Below are positions 36,318 to 44,931 of a DNA stretch of 64,000 nucleotides, one piece after another. A program made the position numbers and the translations under genes. The DNA is from Caulobacter sp. NIBR2454 (GTDB lineage Bacteria; Pseudomonadota; Alphaproteobacteria; Caulobacterales; Caulobacteraceae): assembly GCF_027474405.1 (NCBI RefSeq), contig NZ_CP114871.1, positions 2,737,001-2,801,000 of the forward strand, written 5' to 3'. The notes under the pieces are model-generated. The model was not told the origin of the DNA. It ran no database searches and saw nothing but the letters and a program-made list of their open reading frames with translations. How positions within the stretch are numbered: position 1 is the first letter of the stretch; each line of letters starts with the position of its first letter.

Positions 36318-37085
36318 ATGTCTCGCATGCCCGTCCTGTTCCTTGGCCACGGCTCGCCGATGAACGCCATCGAGGACAACGCCTGGTCGCGCGGCTGGGC
36401 GCGGATCGGGGCGGAGCTTTCCCGCCCGCGGGCCATCCTGATGATCTCCGCCCACTGGGAGACGCGCGGCGTCGCCGTCACGTCGGGCGCCGCGCCCCAC
36501 ACCATTCACGACTTCTTCGGCTTCCCGCAGGCCCTGTTCGACGTGCGCTATCCCGCGCCGGGCGATCCGGCCCTGGCCGCGCGGGTGGCCGAGCTGTTGT
36601 CGCCCGAGCCCGTGACCTTCGACGCCCAGCGCGGCTTCGACCACGGTGCCTGGGGCGTGCTGATCGCCGCCTATCCCAAGGCCGACATTCCCGTCGTCCA
36701 GCTCAGCCTCGACCGCAGCCGCACGCCGCGGGAGCACTACGATCTGGCCCGCCGCCTGGCGCCCCTGCGCGACGAGGGCGTGCTGATCATCGGCAGCGGC
36801 GACATCGTCCACAACCTGCGCGCCGCCGATTTCCGCAAGCCTGAGGCCCCCGCCTGGGCCGACCGCTTCAACACCACCGCCAAGCGCCTGATCGAGGCCG
36901 GCGAGCACGGCCCGCTGATCGACTACGCCAGCCTGGGCGAGGACGCGGCCGCCTCGATCAACAGCGCCGAGCACTACCTGCCCCTGCTCTACGTCCTCGG
37001 CGCCCAGCAGCCCGGCGACCCCGTCTCGTTCTTCAACGACGACCTCTTCGCAGCGATCTCGATGACGAGCGTGAAGGTGGGGTGA
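36318..37085 (+). CDS. Class III extradiol dioxygenase, 4,5-DOPA-dioxygenase-like (YgiD type)
   Basis: The 255-residue protein starts MSRMPVLFLGHGSPMNAIED, typical of YgiD-like LigB-family dioxygenases. Metal ligands are likely the His of LGHGSP, the His of ISAHWET and the His of GSGDIVHNLR. The family opens catechol rings such as DOPA with iron or zinc. I chose ATG at 36318, which matches the usual family N-terminus; ATG at 36303 would place the start in the palindrome. It is convergent with the DJ-1 gene across a repeat. Confidence 0.85.
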   Translation: MSRMPVLFLGHGSPMNAIEDNAWSRGWARIGAELSRPRAILMISAHWETRGVAVTSGAAPHTIHDFFGFPQALFDVRYPAPGDPALAARVAELLSPEPVTFDAQRGFDHGAWGVLIAAYPKADIPVVQLSLDRSRTPREHYDLARRLAPLRDEGVLIIGSGDIVHNLRAADFRKPEAPAWADRFNTTAKRLIEAGEHGPLIDYASLGEDAAASINSAEHYLPLLYVLGAQQPGDPVSFFNDDLFAAISMTSVKVG

Positions 37086-37090
37086 GGCAG

Positions 37091-37219
37091 CTCCTCCCCC
37101 GTTTACGGGGGAGGGGGACCGCGTCAGCGGTGGAGGGGGCGTGACTGGGCTCAGTGGATGGGGTCGCCCCCTCCACCATGCTGCGCATGGTCCCCCTCCC
37201 CCGCTATGCAGGGGAGGAG
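37091..37219. repeat. 129-bp inverted-repeat element between convergent genes
   Basis: The ends are CTCCTCCCC and GGGGAGGAG, and each half carries an inner hairpin (around GTTTAC and GCTATGC) and CCGCGTCAGCGG or ATGCTGCGCAT. The layout and size resemble the 127-128 bp elements at 50198, 53673 and 54587, with different sequence. Its right end supplies the last codons of the DJ-1-family gene. Confidence 0.6.
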
Positions 37220-37905
37220 ATTTTCAACCGCCCCGCCGCCTCCACCGCCGCCGCGCGGCGCTCGTCCATGCCGTCGTCGTAGATCGCCTGCACCCGCTCC
37301 AGCACCTTGGCCGGGGCCGTGGCGGGAGAGCCGGCATTGAACGGCGGGTGCGGATCGTACTCCACGGCCAGCTGGATCATCTGGGCCACCGTCTCGCCCG
37401 CCAGTTCGGCGATCAGGGTCAGGCCGAAGTCGACGCCCGCCGTCACCCCACCGCCGGTGATGAAGCGCCCGTCGCGCACCACCCGCTCGGCCGTCGGGAT
37501 CGCCCCGAACAACGCCAGCTGATCGCGCCACGCCCAGTGGCAGCCGGCCTTCTTGCCCGTCAGCAAGCCCGCCGCCGCCAGCACCAGCGAGCCCGTGCAG
37601 ACCGAGGTCACGTACTTCGCCCCCCAGGCCAGGCGCCGGATCTCGGCGATGAAGGCGTCGTCGAGCATGGCCTCGGTCACCCCGAACCCACCCGGCACGC
37701 ACAGCACGTCGCAGCGCTCGATTTCACTCAGGACATCCAGATTGGCGAAGGTCAGGCCGTCCGCCTCCACCGGCTGTCCGTCCAGCGACGCGACGCTGAC
37801 CTTCGCGCCGGGCAGGCGCGCCAGCACCTGGTGGGGACCGGTGAAATCCAGGTGCGTGACTCCCGGAAAGATCGCGAACACGATGTGGGTCTGAGGCGTC
37901 GTCAT
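37204..37905 (-). CDS. DJ-1/PfpI family protein, isonitrile-hydratase-like
   Basis: The 233-residue protein has the DJ-1/PfpI fold features: IFPGVTHLDFTGPHQVLARLP, DVLCVPGGFGVTEAM and the nucleophile elbow VTSVCTGSLVLAAAGLLTGKKAGCHWA, with the Cys of SVCTGS as the probable catalytic residue; GGGVTAGVDFGLTLI follows. Members include isonitrile hydratase. The ATG at 37905 follows AGGGAG. It is divergent from a GlxA-type regulator with the same domain, which may control it. The final residues ISSPA lie in the repeat at 37091-37219. Confidence 0.88.
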   Translation of the reverse strand: MTTPQTHIVFAIFPGVTHLDFTGPHQVLARLPGAKVSVASLDGQPVEADGLTFANLDVLSEIERCDVLCVPGGFGVTEAMLDDAFIAEIRRLAWGAKYVTSVCTGSLVLAAAGLLTGKKAGCHWAWRDQLALFGAIPTAERVVRDGRFITGGGVTAGVDFGLTLIAELAGETVAQMIQLAVEYDPHPPFNAGSPATAPAKVLERVQAIYDDGMDERRAAAVEAAGRLKISSPA

Positions 37906-37987
37906 GGCGGGCTCCCTGCGGATTTGACGCCGCATCGTCCCTCACCTACCGTCTGGCGCAAATGACATAGTTCCCTCGGATACGGTC

Positions 37988-38929
37988 ATGACAAGGCGGC
38001 TGGGCTTTCTGATCTTTCCCGACTTCCAGATTCTCGACGCGTCGGGACCCGTCGCCGCGTTCGAGATCGCGGCCCGCTTCTCGCCCGGCGCCTATGTCTT
38101 GAAGATGGTCTCGCGAGACGGCGGGCTCGTCCCCTCCTCCTCCGGCGTGATGATGGCGTCCGACAGCTTCGAGGACGTCGGCCCGCTCGACACCTTGATC
38201 ATCGCCGGGGGCGAGGGCACGCGCTCACCCGCCATATGCGACCGCACCCTCGACTTCGTGCGAGCCAGCGCCGCCGACGCGCCGCGCATCGCCAGCGTCT
38301 GTTCAGGCGCCTACATCCTGGCCGCCGCCGGCCTGCTGGACGGCCGCAAGGCGACCACCCACTGGCGCCGCACCCCCGACTTCCAGAAGCGATATCCGGC
38401 CGTCAAGCTGCTGCCCGACCGCATCTTCGTGCAGGATGGCCCGGTCTGGACCAGCGCCGGCATCACCGCCGGCATCGACCTGGCCCTGGCCATGATCGCC
38501 GCGGACCTGGGCGAGGAGATCGCCCGCCAGACGGCGCAGGAGCTGGTGGTCTATCACCGCCGCCCCGGCGGTCAGTCGCAGTTCTCGGCCCTGCAGAGTC
38601 TCAAGGGCGGCGGTCGCTTCGACACCGTCCTGTCCTGGGCCCGCGAAAACCTCACCGAGACCCTGTCGGTGGAACAGCTAGCCAGCCAGGCGGCCATGAG
38701 CCCCCGCCACTTCGCCCGCACCTTCACCGCCGCCGTGGGCTCCACACCGGCCAAGGCGATCGAGCGCCTGCGGGTGGAGGCCGCCCGCGCCCTGTTGGAT
38801 TCCGCCCCGCTTCAGGTGGAGGATGTGGCGCTGGAGACGGGCTTTGGCGATCCGGAACGCATGCGCCGCGCCTTCATCCGCGCCTTCGGCCAGCCCCCGC
38901 AGTCCCTGCGCCGCTCCGCCCGCGCCTGA
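37988..38929 (+). CDS. GlxA-type AraC-family transcriptional regulator with DJ-1/PfpI domain
   Basis: The 313-residue protein has an N-terminal DJ-1-like ligand domain (RLGFLIFPDFQILDASGPVAAFE; IASVCSGAYILAAAGLLDGRKATTHW) and a C-terminal AraC HTH pair (LSVEQLASQAAMSPRHFARTF; VEDVALETGFGDPERMRRAF). GlxA-like proteins sense small molecules and control a neighbouring operon. The divergent DJ-1 gene at 37204 is the likely target, with an 82-base shared promoter region. Confidence 0.92.
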   Translation: MTRRLGFLIFPDFQILDASGPVAAFEIAARFSPGAYVLKMVSRDGGLVPSSSGVMMASDSFEDVGPLDTLIIAGGEGTRSPAICDRTLDFVRASAADAPRIASVCSGAYILAAAGLLDGRKATTHWRRTPDFQKRYPAVKLLPDRIFVQDGPVWTSAGITAGIDLALAMIAADLGEEIARQTAQELVVYHRRPGGQSQFSALQSLKGGGRFDTVLSWARENLTETLSVEQLASQAAMSPRHFARTFTAAVGSTPAKAIERLRVEAARALLDSAPLQVEDVALETGFGDPERMRRAFIRAFGQPPQSLRRSARA

Positions 38930-38986
38930 GGCCTTTCCACCGAACGCAGCGCGGCTAATCTCCCCCTCGGGATGGGGAGCATGTTC

Positions 38987-39682
38987 ATGATCGGAACCGA
39001 GAAGACCGAGGCCGAGGCCGCCAAGCGGCTGGACGCCTTCGTGGACGCGGCCTTCGCCTTCGCCCTGACGCTGCTGATCATCACCGGCGGCTTGCCGCCC
39101 GCCAGCATGGCCGATCTCGCCACGGCCCTGGGCCGCATCCCGGCCTTCGCGGCCAGCTTCGCCCTGATCGTGCTGTTCTGGATGCAGCATAGGGCTTTCG
39201 GCCGCATCACCGCCCAGCGCGACGGCTGGGCCACGGGGTTCAGCCTCGGGATCGTCTTCGTGATGCTGATCTACGTCTTCCCCCTGCGCCTGCTGGCCGA
39301 GGGGACGTTCCACTTCGTCTTCGGCCAGCGTCTGCCTGGCCGCGGCCTGATCACGTCCTTTGCCGACCTGCGGACGCTCTATGTGGTCTATGGCCTGGGC
39401 TTTGGCCTGTTGGCGGGCTTGTTCGCCGGACTCTTCGCCGCCGCCCTGCGCGCGCCGGATGTCACCGACGCCGGCCGGATCGAGGCGGGCCTGACGGTGC
39501 GCATCTGGGCCGTGATCGCGATCATCGGCCTGCTGTCGATCCTCGCCGCCGCCTTCGTGCCGATCAAGCTCGCCCCCTGGCTGCCTGGGTCGATCTACGG
39601 GGTCATCCCCCTCGCCGTCTGGCTCCTCGCCTCGCGCCAGTCGAAAACGGTCGCAAAAGTCCAGGCAGGAGCCGAAGCGTGA
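38987..39682 (+). CDS. TMEM175-like potassium channel family protein (DUF1211)
   Basis: The 231-residue membrane protein carries RLDAFVDAAFAFALTLLI, a version of the RxxxFSD signature of TMEM175-type channels, with FWMQHRAFGRI in the third segment. It has about six membrane helices. The usual Ser after Phe is Val here. Bacterial members conduct potassium. I use the ATG at 38987 because GGGGAG lies eight bases upstream; ATGs at 38972 and 38981 are alternatives. The DUF1697 gene overlaps its stop (GTGA). Confidence 0.78.
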   Translation: MIGTEKTEAEAAKRLDAFVDAAFAFALTLLIITGGLPPASMADLATALGRIPAFAASFALIVLFWMQHRAFGRITAQRDGWATGFSLGIVFVMLIYVFPLRLLAEGTFHFVFGQRLPGRGLITSFADLRTLYVVYGLGFGLLAGLFAGLFAAALRAPDVTDAGRIEAGLTVRIWAVIAIIGLLSILAAAFVPIKLAPWLPGSIYGVIPLAVWLLASRQSKTVAKVQAGAEA

Positions 39683-40218
39683 GCCGCCATATCGCCCTGC
39701 TGCGCGGGATCAACGTGGGCGGACGTGGCCTGCTCTCCATGGCCGACCTGCGCGCCCTGGCGGAAGGCCTCGGCTTCACGGAAGTGAGGACCCTGCTCCA
39801 AAGCGGCAACATGGTGTTCAACGCCGCCGGAAAACCGGCTGAGCTGGAACGCAAGCTGGAAGCCGCCCTCAAGGCGCACGCCGGGCGCGACATCCTGGTG
39901 ATGATCCGCACCCCGCGGGAATGGGCGGCGATCATCGACGCCAACCCCATGCCGGATTTCGCCGCCCAGCATCCGAGCTTCTACCAAGCCTTCTTCATGA
40001 AGGAGCCGCTGGAGCCCGCCGCCCTCGCCGCCGCGCTGGAATCCCATGAAGGACCGGAGACCTTCCACCTCGACGGGAGGACGATCTACGTTAGTTTCCC
40101 GGGAGGTATGAGCCAGTCGGCTCTGATGGACAAGCCGTTGGACAAGCGGATCGGCGCCGTCACGACGGCCCGCAACTGGAACACCGTGCTCAAGCTGCGC
40201 GACGCCGCCGGCGCCTAG
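39679..40218 (+). CDS. DUF1697 domain protein
   Basis: The 179-residue product begins at GTG overlapping the previous stop by four bases. It has the DUF1697 features: HIALLRGINVGGRGLLSMADLRAL, TLLQSGNMVF, then a C-terminal segment ending TTARNWNTVLKLRD. The fold is a duplicated ferredoxin-like domain; no activity is established. Coupling to the TMEM175-like gene suggests they share an mRNA, not necessarily a pathway. Confidence 0.88.
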   Translation: MSRHIALLRGINVGGRGLLSMADLRALAEGLGFTEVRTLLQSGNMVFNAAGKPAELERKLEAALKAHAGRDILVMIRTPREWAAIIDANPMPDFAAQHPSFYQAFFMKEPLEPAALAAALESHEGPETFHLDGRTIYVSFPGGMSQSALMDKPLDKRIGAVTTARNWNTVLKLRDAAGA

Positions 40219-40745
40219 GCCGCGCCCAGCCGCTCCACCTTGGCCTCGACGCGCTCGACCATTCCCGCCAGCTCCTCGGCGCGCAAGGCGTCCAGCCGGT
40301 CATGTAGCCGCATAATCTCCAGTTCGGCCCTCAGATTGACCGCGTAGTCATGCTCGGCCGCCGCCCGGTCGCGAGCGGCTTGGCGGTTCTGGCTCATCAT
40401 GATGATCGGCGCCTGGATCGCCGCCACGGTGGACAGGATCAGGTTCAGGAAGATGAAGGGATAGGGGTCGAAGGCGTGGCCCCAGGGCCTGAGCAGCAGG
40501 TTGATCCCCACCCACAGGATCAGCGCCGCGGCGAAGCCTCCGATAAAGCCCCACGATCCGCCCACCGCCGCCACCCGGTCGGCCAGACCGTCCCAGAAGG
40601 CCGGCTTGGCGCGCATCTCCGACGGCAACCGCGTCGGCGCCTCGTCGGCGATGAGGTCGATGACGCTGCGCTTCAGCGGCGTCAGCTCGGCATAGGGCAT
40701 GCCCAGCAGTTCGCGGGAGAGACGGTCTCGGATGGGGTCGGTCAT
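40215..40745 (-). CDS. DUF1003 membrane protein
   Basis: The 176-residue protein has two membrane helices (GFIGGFAAALILWVGINLLL; YPFIFLNLILSTVAAIQAPI), the second containing the DPYPFIFLN-LS signature of DUF1003, and MMSQNRQAARDRAAAEHDY after it. A long C-terminal helix follows, rich in Glu, Arg and Leu. Function unknown; often near ion transport genes. The start ATG follows GGAGG. It is convergent with the DUF1697 gene, overlapping by four bases. Confidence 0.9.
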   Translation of the reverse strand: MTDPIRDRLSRELLGMPYAELTPLKRSVIDLIADEAPTRLPSEMRAKPAFWDGLADRVAAVGGSWGFIGGFAAALILWVGINLLLRPWGHAFDPYPFIFLNLILSTVAAIQAPIIMMSQNRQAARDRAAAEHDYAVNLRAELEIMRLHDRLDALRAEELAGMVERVEAKVERLGAA

Positions 40746-40805
40746 GCAGGCCTCCTGGCGGGTGCGTCATTGGACATCACCCGCCAGGGGAAGCAACGGC
40801 GGCGC

Positions 40806-41975
40806 TTAGTCCGAGCCGCCGCCGATGGCGCCGCTGACGGCCTGCGCCACCTTGTCGGCAGCGGGCGCGGCCTTGGCCGGCTTTTCCGCCGCCGGAGCCG
40901 GAGTCTTGGCGGCGATCGGCAGGGCCTTCGCCGCCGGGACGATCTTCACGCCGTCCACGGCCGGACCGGCGGTCAGGGTCGCCGAAGCGTCCGACTGGGC
41001 GTCGCTCAGGGCCGAGCCGGCCATGTACAGCCCGCCGGCCGGCAGGGCCGGAGCCGAGGGCGCGGGCGCCAGGCTGGCCAGCACGGTCGGCGCCACGTCG
41101 GTCGCCTTGGCTAGGGTGACCTGCGGCTGCTCGATATAGGCCGGCGCGCGCGAGCGGCCGTTGAACTTGTAGAAGATGTGCAGCCCGACCTGGGCGACGC
41201 GCATCATGCGCGGGCCCCAGTTGGGCGCCACCGCCGTGGTGTGGAAGTGGGTGGCCGAACCGACCTCGCCCATCACCGCCCCGGACAGGGCGCGGGCGGC
41301 GATCTTTTCGGCGCGGGTCCAGGCCCCGCCTTCACGGCCCCGACGCATGGAGCCGTCGCAGGCGAAGCTGAATTGGCAGCCCCCGCGGGCGCTGGCGCGC
41401 TGGAAGACGACGCCGCAGACGGTTTTCGGGAAGGCCGGGTGACGCACGCGGTTCAGGACCACCTGGGCCACCGCCTGCTGACCGCGCGGACCTTCGCCGC
41501 GGGCTTCGTAATAGACGGCCTGGGAAAGGCACTCGAGCTCGCGGGCCTGGTCCAACGCGCCGCCGAGACGGAAGGGCTCCGCGGCGGGATTGAAGCCCCC
41601 GCCGAGGCTGGCGCGGAGCACGAAATTGCGGTCGAGGTTGGAACCGGTCGCCTGAGCCTTGCGCTCTAGACGGGCGGCCAGAATGGCGGACTGCCGATCC
41701 CGCGCGGCGTCGCCGGCGACGGTGAACGGATCGTGGCGGCGGGCGACCGACTGAGCGCCGGCGTCCATCCGCACGACGGCCTGTTGCAGGGCCGTCTCGG
41801 AGAACCCTTCGGCCGCGGCTGCGGCCAGGCGGGTTGAGCGTGCGTGCTGCGTAGCGGTCTGGGCCATGCCCCCCGCCAGGTAGGCGCCACCGAGGATCAG
41901 GCCGACGGCCGTACCAATCAATGCAGCGCCGAACAGCGCACGCGCGTCCGCGCGTGTCTGGGTCTTAAGAGACAA
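40806..41975 (-). CDS. SleB-type cell wall hydrolase, membrane-anchored
   Basis: The 389-residue protein starts at TTG and has one N-terminal membrane segment (about residues 13-37). The Hydrolase_2/SleB domain (about 140-270) has CLSQAVYYEARGEGPRGQQAVAQV, NRVRHPAFPKTVCGVVFQ, CQFSFACDGS and ATHFHTTAVAPNWGPRM, close to the protein at 26278-27510, so the two are paralogues. The C-terminal 110 residues are Ala/Pro/Lys-rich and low in complexity. It probably cleaves septal or lateral peptidoglycan. Confidence 0.87.
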   Translation of the reverse strand: MSLKTQTRADARALFGAALIGTAVGLILGGAYLAGGMAQTATQHARSTRLAAAAAEGFSETALQQAVVRMDAGAQSVARRHDPFTVAGDAARDRQSAILAARLERKAQATGSNLDRNFVLRASLGGGFNPAAEPFRLGGALDQARELECLSQAVYYEARGEGPRGQQAVAQVVLNRVRHPAFPKTVCGVVFQRASARGGCQFSFACDGSMRRGREGGAWTRAEKIAARALSGAVMGEVGSATHFHTTAVAPNWGPRMMRVAQVGLHIFYKFNGRSRAPAYIEQPQVTLAKATDVAPTVLASLAPAPSAPALPAGGLYMAGSALSDAQSDASATLTAGPAVDGVKIVPAAKALPIAAKTPAPAAEKPAKAAPAADKVAQAVSGAIGGGSD

Positions 41976-42315
41976 AAGAGTCGTGTCCTATGCGGCAAGG
42001 GCAGGATGCGCCCTCTGTCGTACGCCCCGCCAGGACCGTTAACCTTCGTAACGATCAGTCCTGACGAAGCGGAGCAGGCCGGTTCACGTCAGCCCAGCTC
42101 CAAGTCGTGAAAACGTCTTATGGCGAAATCCGCCCGGATTCGCAAGCACGCTCCGCTGGCGGGACCATGAGTCGCTTCGCTGACGACTGCAAGATGCCCC
42201 GTTAAGCGTTGCTGCAAAAAAGATTTTTCCCTGCCTTGGACGCCCGGAAATAAGCCCTCGGAACCCGTTCGCAAGCGTCGCCGTTGATAGGCGAACGAAG
42301 TTCTGGAGGGTCCAA
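41976..42315. other. 340-base intergenic region with a stress promoter
   Basis: No gene is seen. The left part holds the leader of the SleB gene on the minus strand and the right part holds the GGAAC/CGTT promoter at 42260-42285. Between them I see no repeat, RNA or terminator that I can support. Confidence 0.4.
42260..42285 (+). promoter_or_regulatory. Candidate EcfG/SigT promoter of the small lipoprotein gene
   Basis: GGAAC (42260-42264), 17 bases, CGTT (42282-42285), 30 bases before the start at 42316. Both elements match the general-stress consensus exactly. Confidence 0.65.
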
Positions 42316-42501
42316 ATGGTTAAGCTCGCAACTATTCTTGCCGTCGCCACGGCAACGCTCGCACTGGCTGCCTGCGGTCACAACGTCGAACAACGGGCCG
42401 CCACCGGCGCCGCGACCGGCGCGGTCGTGGCCGGTCCGGTGGGCGCCGTGGCCGGCGCGGCCGTGGGCACCGTAACCAGCAAGGCCGTCGACAAGAACTA
42501 G
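42316..42501 (+). CDS. Entericidin-like / glycine-zipper small lipoprotein
   Basis: The 61-residue product has a lipoprotein signal peptide ending in LALAAC, so it should be lipid-anchored at Cys20. The mature part is a Gly/Ala/Val repeat (TGAATGAVVAGPVGAVAGAA) typical of glycine-zipper or entericidin-like proteins. GGAGGG precedes the ATG. The stress promoter upstream fits a general-stress envelope protein. Confidence 0.75.
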   Translation: MVKLATILAVATATLALAACGHNVEQRAATGAATGAVVAGPVGAVAGAAVGTVTSKAVDKN

Positions 42502-42610
42502 GGCGGACTTGGACTGGAAGGCCGCATCCGCGAGTTCACGACGCGGATGCGGCTTCACCGTCGGTATCTCCCCGCCTAAGGCGAGGGAGGTGTTTCTGCG
42601 CGCCGACGCA

Positions 42611-43621
42611 TCAGCCGCGGGCCAGCCGCCAGATTTCCCGCCCGGCGTAGCCGACGGCGATCGCCGCCGTGACCATCAGGCCGATCTCGACGCTCAGCTG
42701 GACCGTGGTCATCAGTTCCGGATGGGACGCCGCCTCCAGCTGGAACAGCGGACGGGCGTTCCACAACACCCAGACCAGCCCCAGCAGGATCAGGTGGCTG
42801 GCCAAGGCGAGACTCGCCCGCACCCGCACCGCCGCCGTCAGCAGCAAGTCCGATAGGCTCGCCGCGATCTGAACCGCCAACAGACCGGCGATCGGCCAGT
42901 GCAGGGCCGTCCAGATCGGCGCGGGGATCACCCGCAGCTCGTCGCCCAGTTCGCCGAACGATACCGGGGTCCAGCCCAGCCACCAGGCCAGCACCCAAAG
43001 GGTGACCACCAGTTCGAAGACGCTCTCAAACCGCGATTTGCCCCGCTGCTTGGGCGCGCCCGCCGTCGTCGAGCCGATGGCGCCCAGGCTGTTCAGGAAC
43101 GGCAACCCCGGCAACGGGGGCAGATCGGGCGTCACCGCGGGCAGTCGTGACGGCCGCCAGTTGTCCAGGAAGTTCAGTTTCACCACGCCCCGCTCCACCA
43201 GCCAGCCGACGATGGTCAGCAGCCCCACCACGGTGATCACCAAGCCGACATAGTCGTTGATTCCTTGAATGATCACCTGCCCCAGCCGCTCCGGCCGGTT
43301 GAACAGGGCGATGACGGTCAAGATCGCCGTCACCAGGGCCCCAATGGCCAATGAGACCTTCACCGCCTGCATATACAGCGGATAGACGGCCGGGCCGATC
43401 AGCGGTCCCTGGCCGCCATAGCGTCCCGCGACGATCAGGGGGTGGCCGTTGGCCTGGATGATCGCCTCCTGCTCCTGCCGGGTCAGGGTGCGGCCAAGTT
43501 CGGCCTCCCTTTCCTCGAACCGGTTGAGCAGCAGATCGCGCAATTCGGCGACGATGTCGTCGCGCTGGGCGCGGGGCAAAAGGGCGGCGACGGCGCCCAG
43601 ATAACGCTCGAGCAGGTCCAT
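42611..43621 (-). CDS. Integral membrane protein with N-terminal HAAS/permease-prefix-like domain
   Basis: The 336-residue protein starts with a helical segment MDLLERYLGAVAALLPRAQR followed by IVAELRDLLLNRFEEREAELGR, like the short helical prefix found in membrane proteins paired with PadR regulators. About seven to eight membrane helices follow. It lies 15 bases after the padR stop, which is the usual arrangement for PadR-controlled membrane partners. The physiological role is unknown. Confidence 0.78.
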   Translation of the reverse strand: MDLLERYLGAVAALLPRAQRDDIVAELRDLLLNRFEEREAELGRTLTRQEQEAIIQANGHPLIVAGRYGGQGPLIGPAVYPLYMQAVKVSLAIGALVTAILTVIALFNRPERLGQVIIQGINDYVGLVITVVGLLTIVGWLVERGVVKLNFLDNWRPSRLPAVTPDLPPLPGLPFLNSLGAIGSTTAGAPKQRGKSRFESVFELVVTLWVLAWWLGWTPVSFGELGDELRVIPAPIWTALHWPIAGLLAVQIAASLSDLLLTAAVRVRASLALASHLILLGLVWVLWNARPLFQLEAASHPELMTTVQLSVEIGLMVTAAIAVGYAGREIWRLARG

Positions 43622-43636
43622 GTCGGATCCCCCTTC

Positions 43637-43969
43637 CTAGAGCAGCTTGTCGAGAGATGAGTTGATCGCCCGCCATTCGACGGCGAGCCGCGCCAGCACG
43701 CCCGCCCCCTCGGGTGAGAGGCGGTAGAAACGCTTCTTGCGCTTGTCCTCTTCCCGCCACTCGCTGGTCAGCAGGCCCTGGGCCTCCAGCCGGCGAAGCA
43801 TGGGATAGAGCGCGCCTTCGTCGATATCGACGCCCACCTCGGCCAGGGCCCGGCGCAGGGTGTAGCCGTAACGCTCCTCCTGCAGCAGGGCGAGCACGGC
43901 CAGGATCAGGCTCCCCCGCCGCAGCTCCTGCTTGAGCGTCTCGAAAATGTCGGTGTCCGCGCCGGGCAT
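43637..43969 (-). CDS. PadR-family transcriptional regulator
   Basis: The protein of about 110 residues has the PadR winged helix: LRRGSLILAVLALLQEERYGYTLRRAL, then EGALYPMLRRLEAQGLLTSEW and KRFYRLSPEG. I place the start at the ATG at 43969, after which the sequence matches the family; a longer frame to 43999 overlaps the operator. The palindrome at 43982-44016 directly upstream suggests autorepression of the padR-membrane-protein operon. Confidence 0.9.
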   Translation of the reverse strand: MPGADTDIFETLKQELRRGSLILAVLALLQEERYGYTLRRALAEVGVDIDEGALYPMLRRLEAQGLLTSEWREEDKRKKRFYRLSPEGAGVLARLAVEWRAINSSLDKLL

Positions 43970-43981
43970 ACTGTGCGTCCG

Positions 43982-44016
43982 ATAGTGTGTGACGCACACT
44001 GTATGTCACACAGTAT
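43982..44016. promoter_or_regulatory. Operator-like inverted repeat upstream of padR
   Basis: Arms ATAGTGTGTGAC (43982-43993) and GTCACACAGTAT (44005-44016) match at 11 of 12 positions across 11 bases. It lies 13 bases before the padR start and likely overlaps the promoter, consistent with PadR autorepression. Confidence 0.6.
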
Positions 44017-44108
44017 AAAGGAGGGCAAGCCTTGCCCATCCGCACCAAAAGGAAAGCCGCCACCTATGCGGCGACGGCTTTTCAGGCTTGGTCTTCGGGA
44101 GGTCGGCG

Positions 44109-44513
44109 TCAGCCCACGTACTGGAACCACTGCATCTGCAGGTAGGTGTCGTTGTAGTCGGCGTCGGTGCTGTCTTCGGTGGTGAAGACATATTTGCCCA
44201 TGTAGATCGTCGCGCCGCTGCTCAGCACGTCCTCGCTCCAGATCACCTTCGACCATTGTCCGCCGCCATTGGTCCCCAGATAGACGGTGTAGGCGTTGTT
44301 GGGGTCGGCGGCCTGGAAGAAGCCCTGGCCGATCTGGGTCGGGGTTCCGCCGCTGGAGCTGGCGCCCTGGGCGGTGAAGACGACATTGCCGCTCCCGTCC
44401 TTGACCTGGATGAACTGGTTGCCCGAGCTCTGGACGAGCGCCGACCAGAAAACGACCTTGCCGCTCGGCAGGGTGACGGGAATTCCGTTTCCGCTCACGG
44501 GTCCGATAGCCAT
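44109..44513 (-). CDS. LecB-like calcium-dependent lectin (lectin A)
   Basis: The 134-residue protein resembles the fucose/mannose-binding PA-IIL (LecB) family. The calcium-binding loop reads EDSTDADYND (compare EDGTDNDYND in LecB), followed by a final strand and a C-terminal glycine (QWFQYVG); in LecB this last carboxylate helps bind calcium in the partner subunit. The N-terminal strand starts GPVSGNGIPVTLPSGKVVFW and is shared with the next gene. No signal peptide, as in LecB itself. It is the last gene of a thiaminase-like/lectin/lectin operon, 13 bases after lectin B. Confidence 0.8.
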   Translation of the reverse strand: MAIGPVSGNGIPVTLPSGKVVFWSALVQSSGNQFIQVKDGSGNVVFTAQGASSSGGTPTQIGQGFFQAADPNNAYTVYLGTNGGGQWSKVIWSEDVLSSGATIYMGKYVFTTEDSTDADYNDTYLQMQWFQYVG

Positions 44514-44526
44514 GATCGCGCCTCCC

Positions 44527-44931
44527 CTATCCGATGCTGTTGAACCATGTCAGCGAGACATGGCTGTCGTTGAAATCCTGATCGGCGCCGTCTTCGGAGA
44601 TGAAGTTGTAGTTGCTCAGATAGATCTGGGCGCCGATGTTGACGACGAGGTCGTCCCACAGGACGGACGACCAGGACGAGCCGCCGTTGAAGCCGATGTA
44701 GAGGGTGTAGTTTCCGCTGGCGTCGGCGGCGGTGAACGAGCCCTGGCCGATCTGGGTCGGCGAATGGCCGCCGGCCGATGCGCCCGTCGCCTGGAAGATC
44801 ACCGCCCCATGGCTGTCGCACAGCTTGATGAACTGGCTGTACGAAGCCTGGACGTTGACCGTCCAGAACACGGTCTTGCCGGTTGGGATCGTCAGGGCGA
44901 TCCCGTTGCCCGAAACAGGTCCGACACTCAT
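44527..44931 (-). CDS. LecB-like calcium-dependent lectin (lectin B)
   Basis: The 134-residue paralogue of the next gene starts MSVGPVSGNGIALTIPTGKT and ends with the calcium loop SEDGADQDFND and a terminal strand with glycine (LTWFNSIG). The two lectins are nearly equal in length and about half identical by eye, so a tandem duplication is likely. The start ATG overlaps the thiaminase-like stop by four bases (ATGA), giving coupled translation. Sugar preference cannot be read from sequence alone. Confidence 0.8.
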   Translation of the reverse strand: MSVGPVSGNGIALTIPTGKTVFWTVNVQASYSQFIKLCDSHGAVIFQATGASAGGHSPTQIGQGSFTAADASGNYTLYIGFNGGSSWSSVLWDDLVVNIGAQIYLSNYNFISEDGADQDFNDSHVSLTWFNSIG

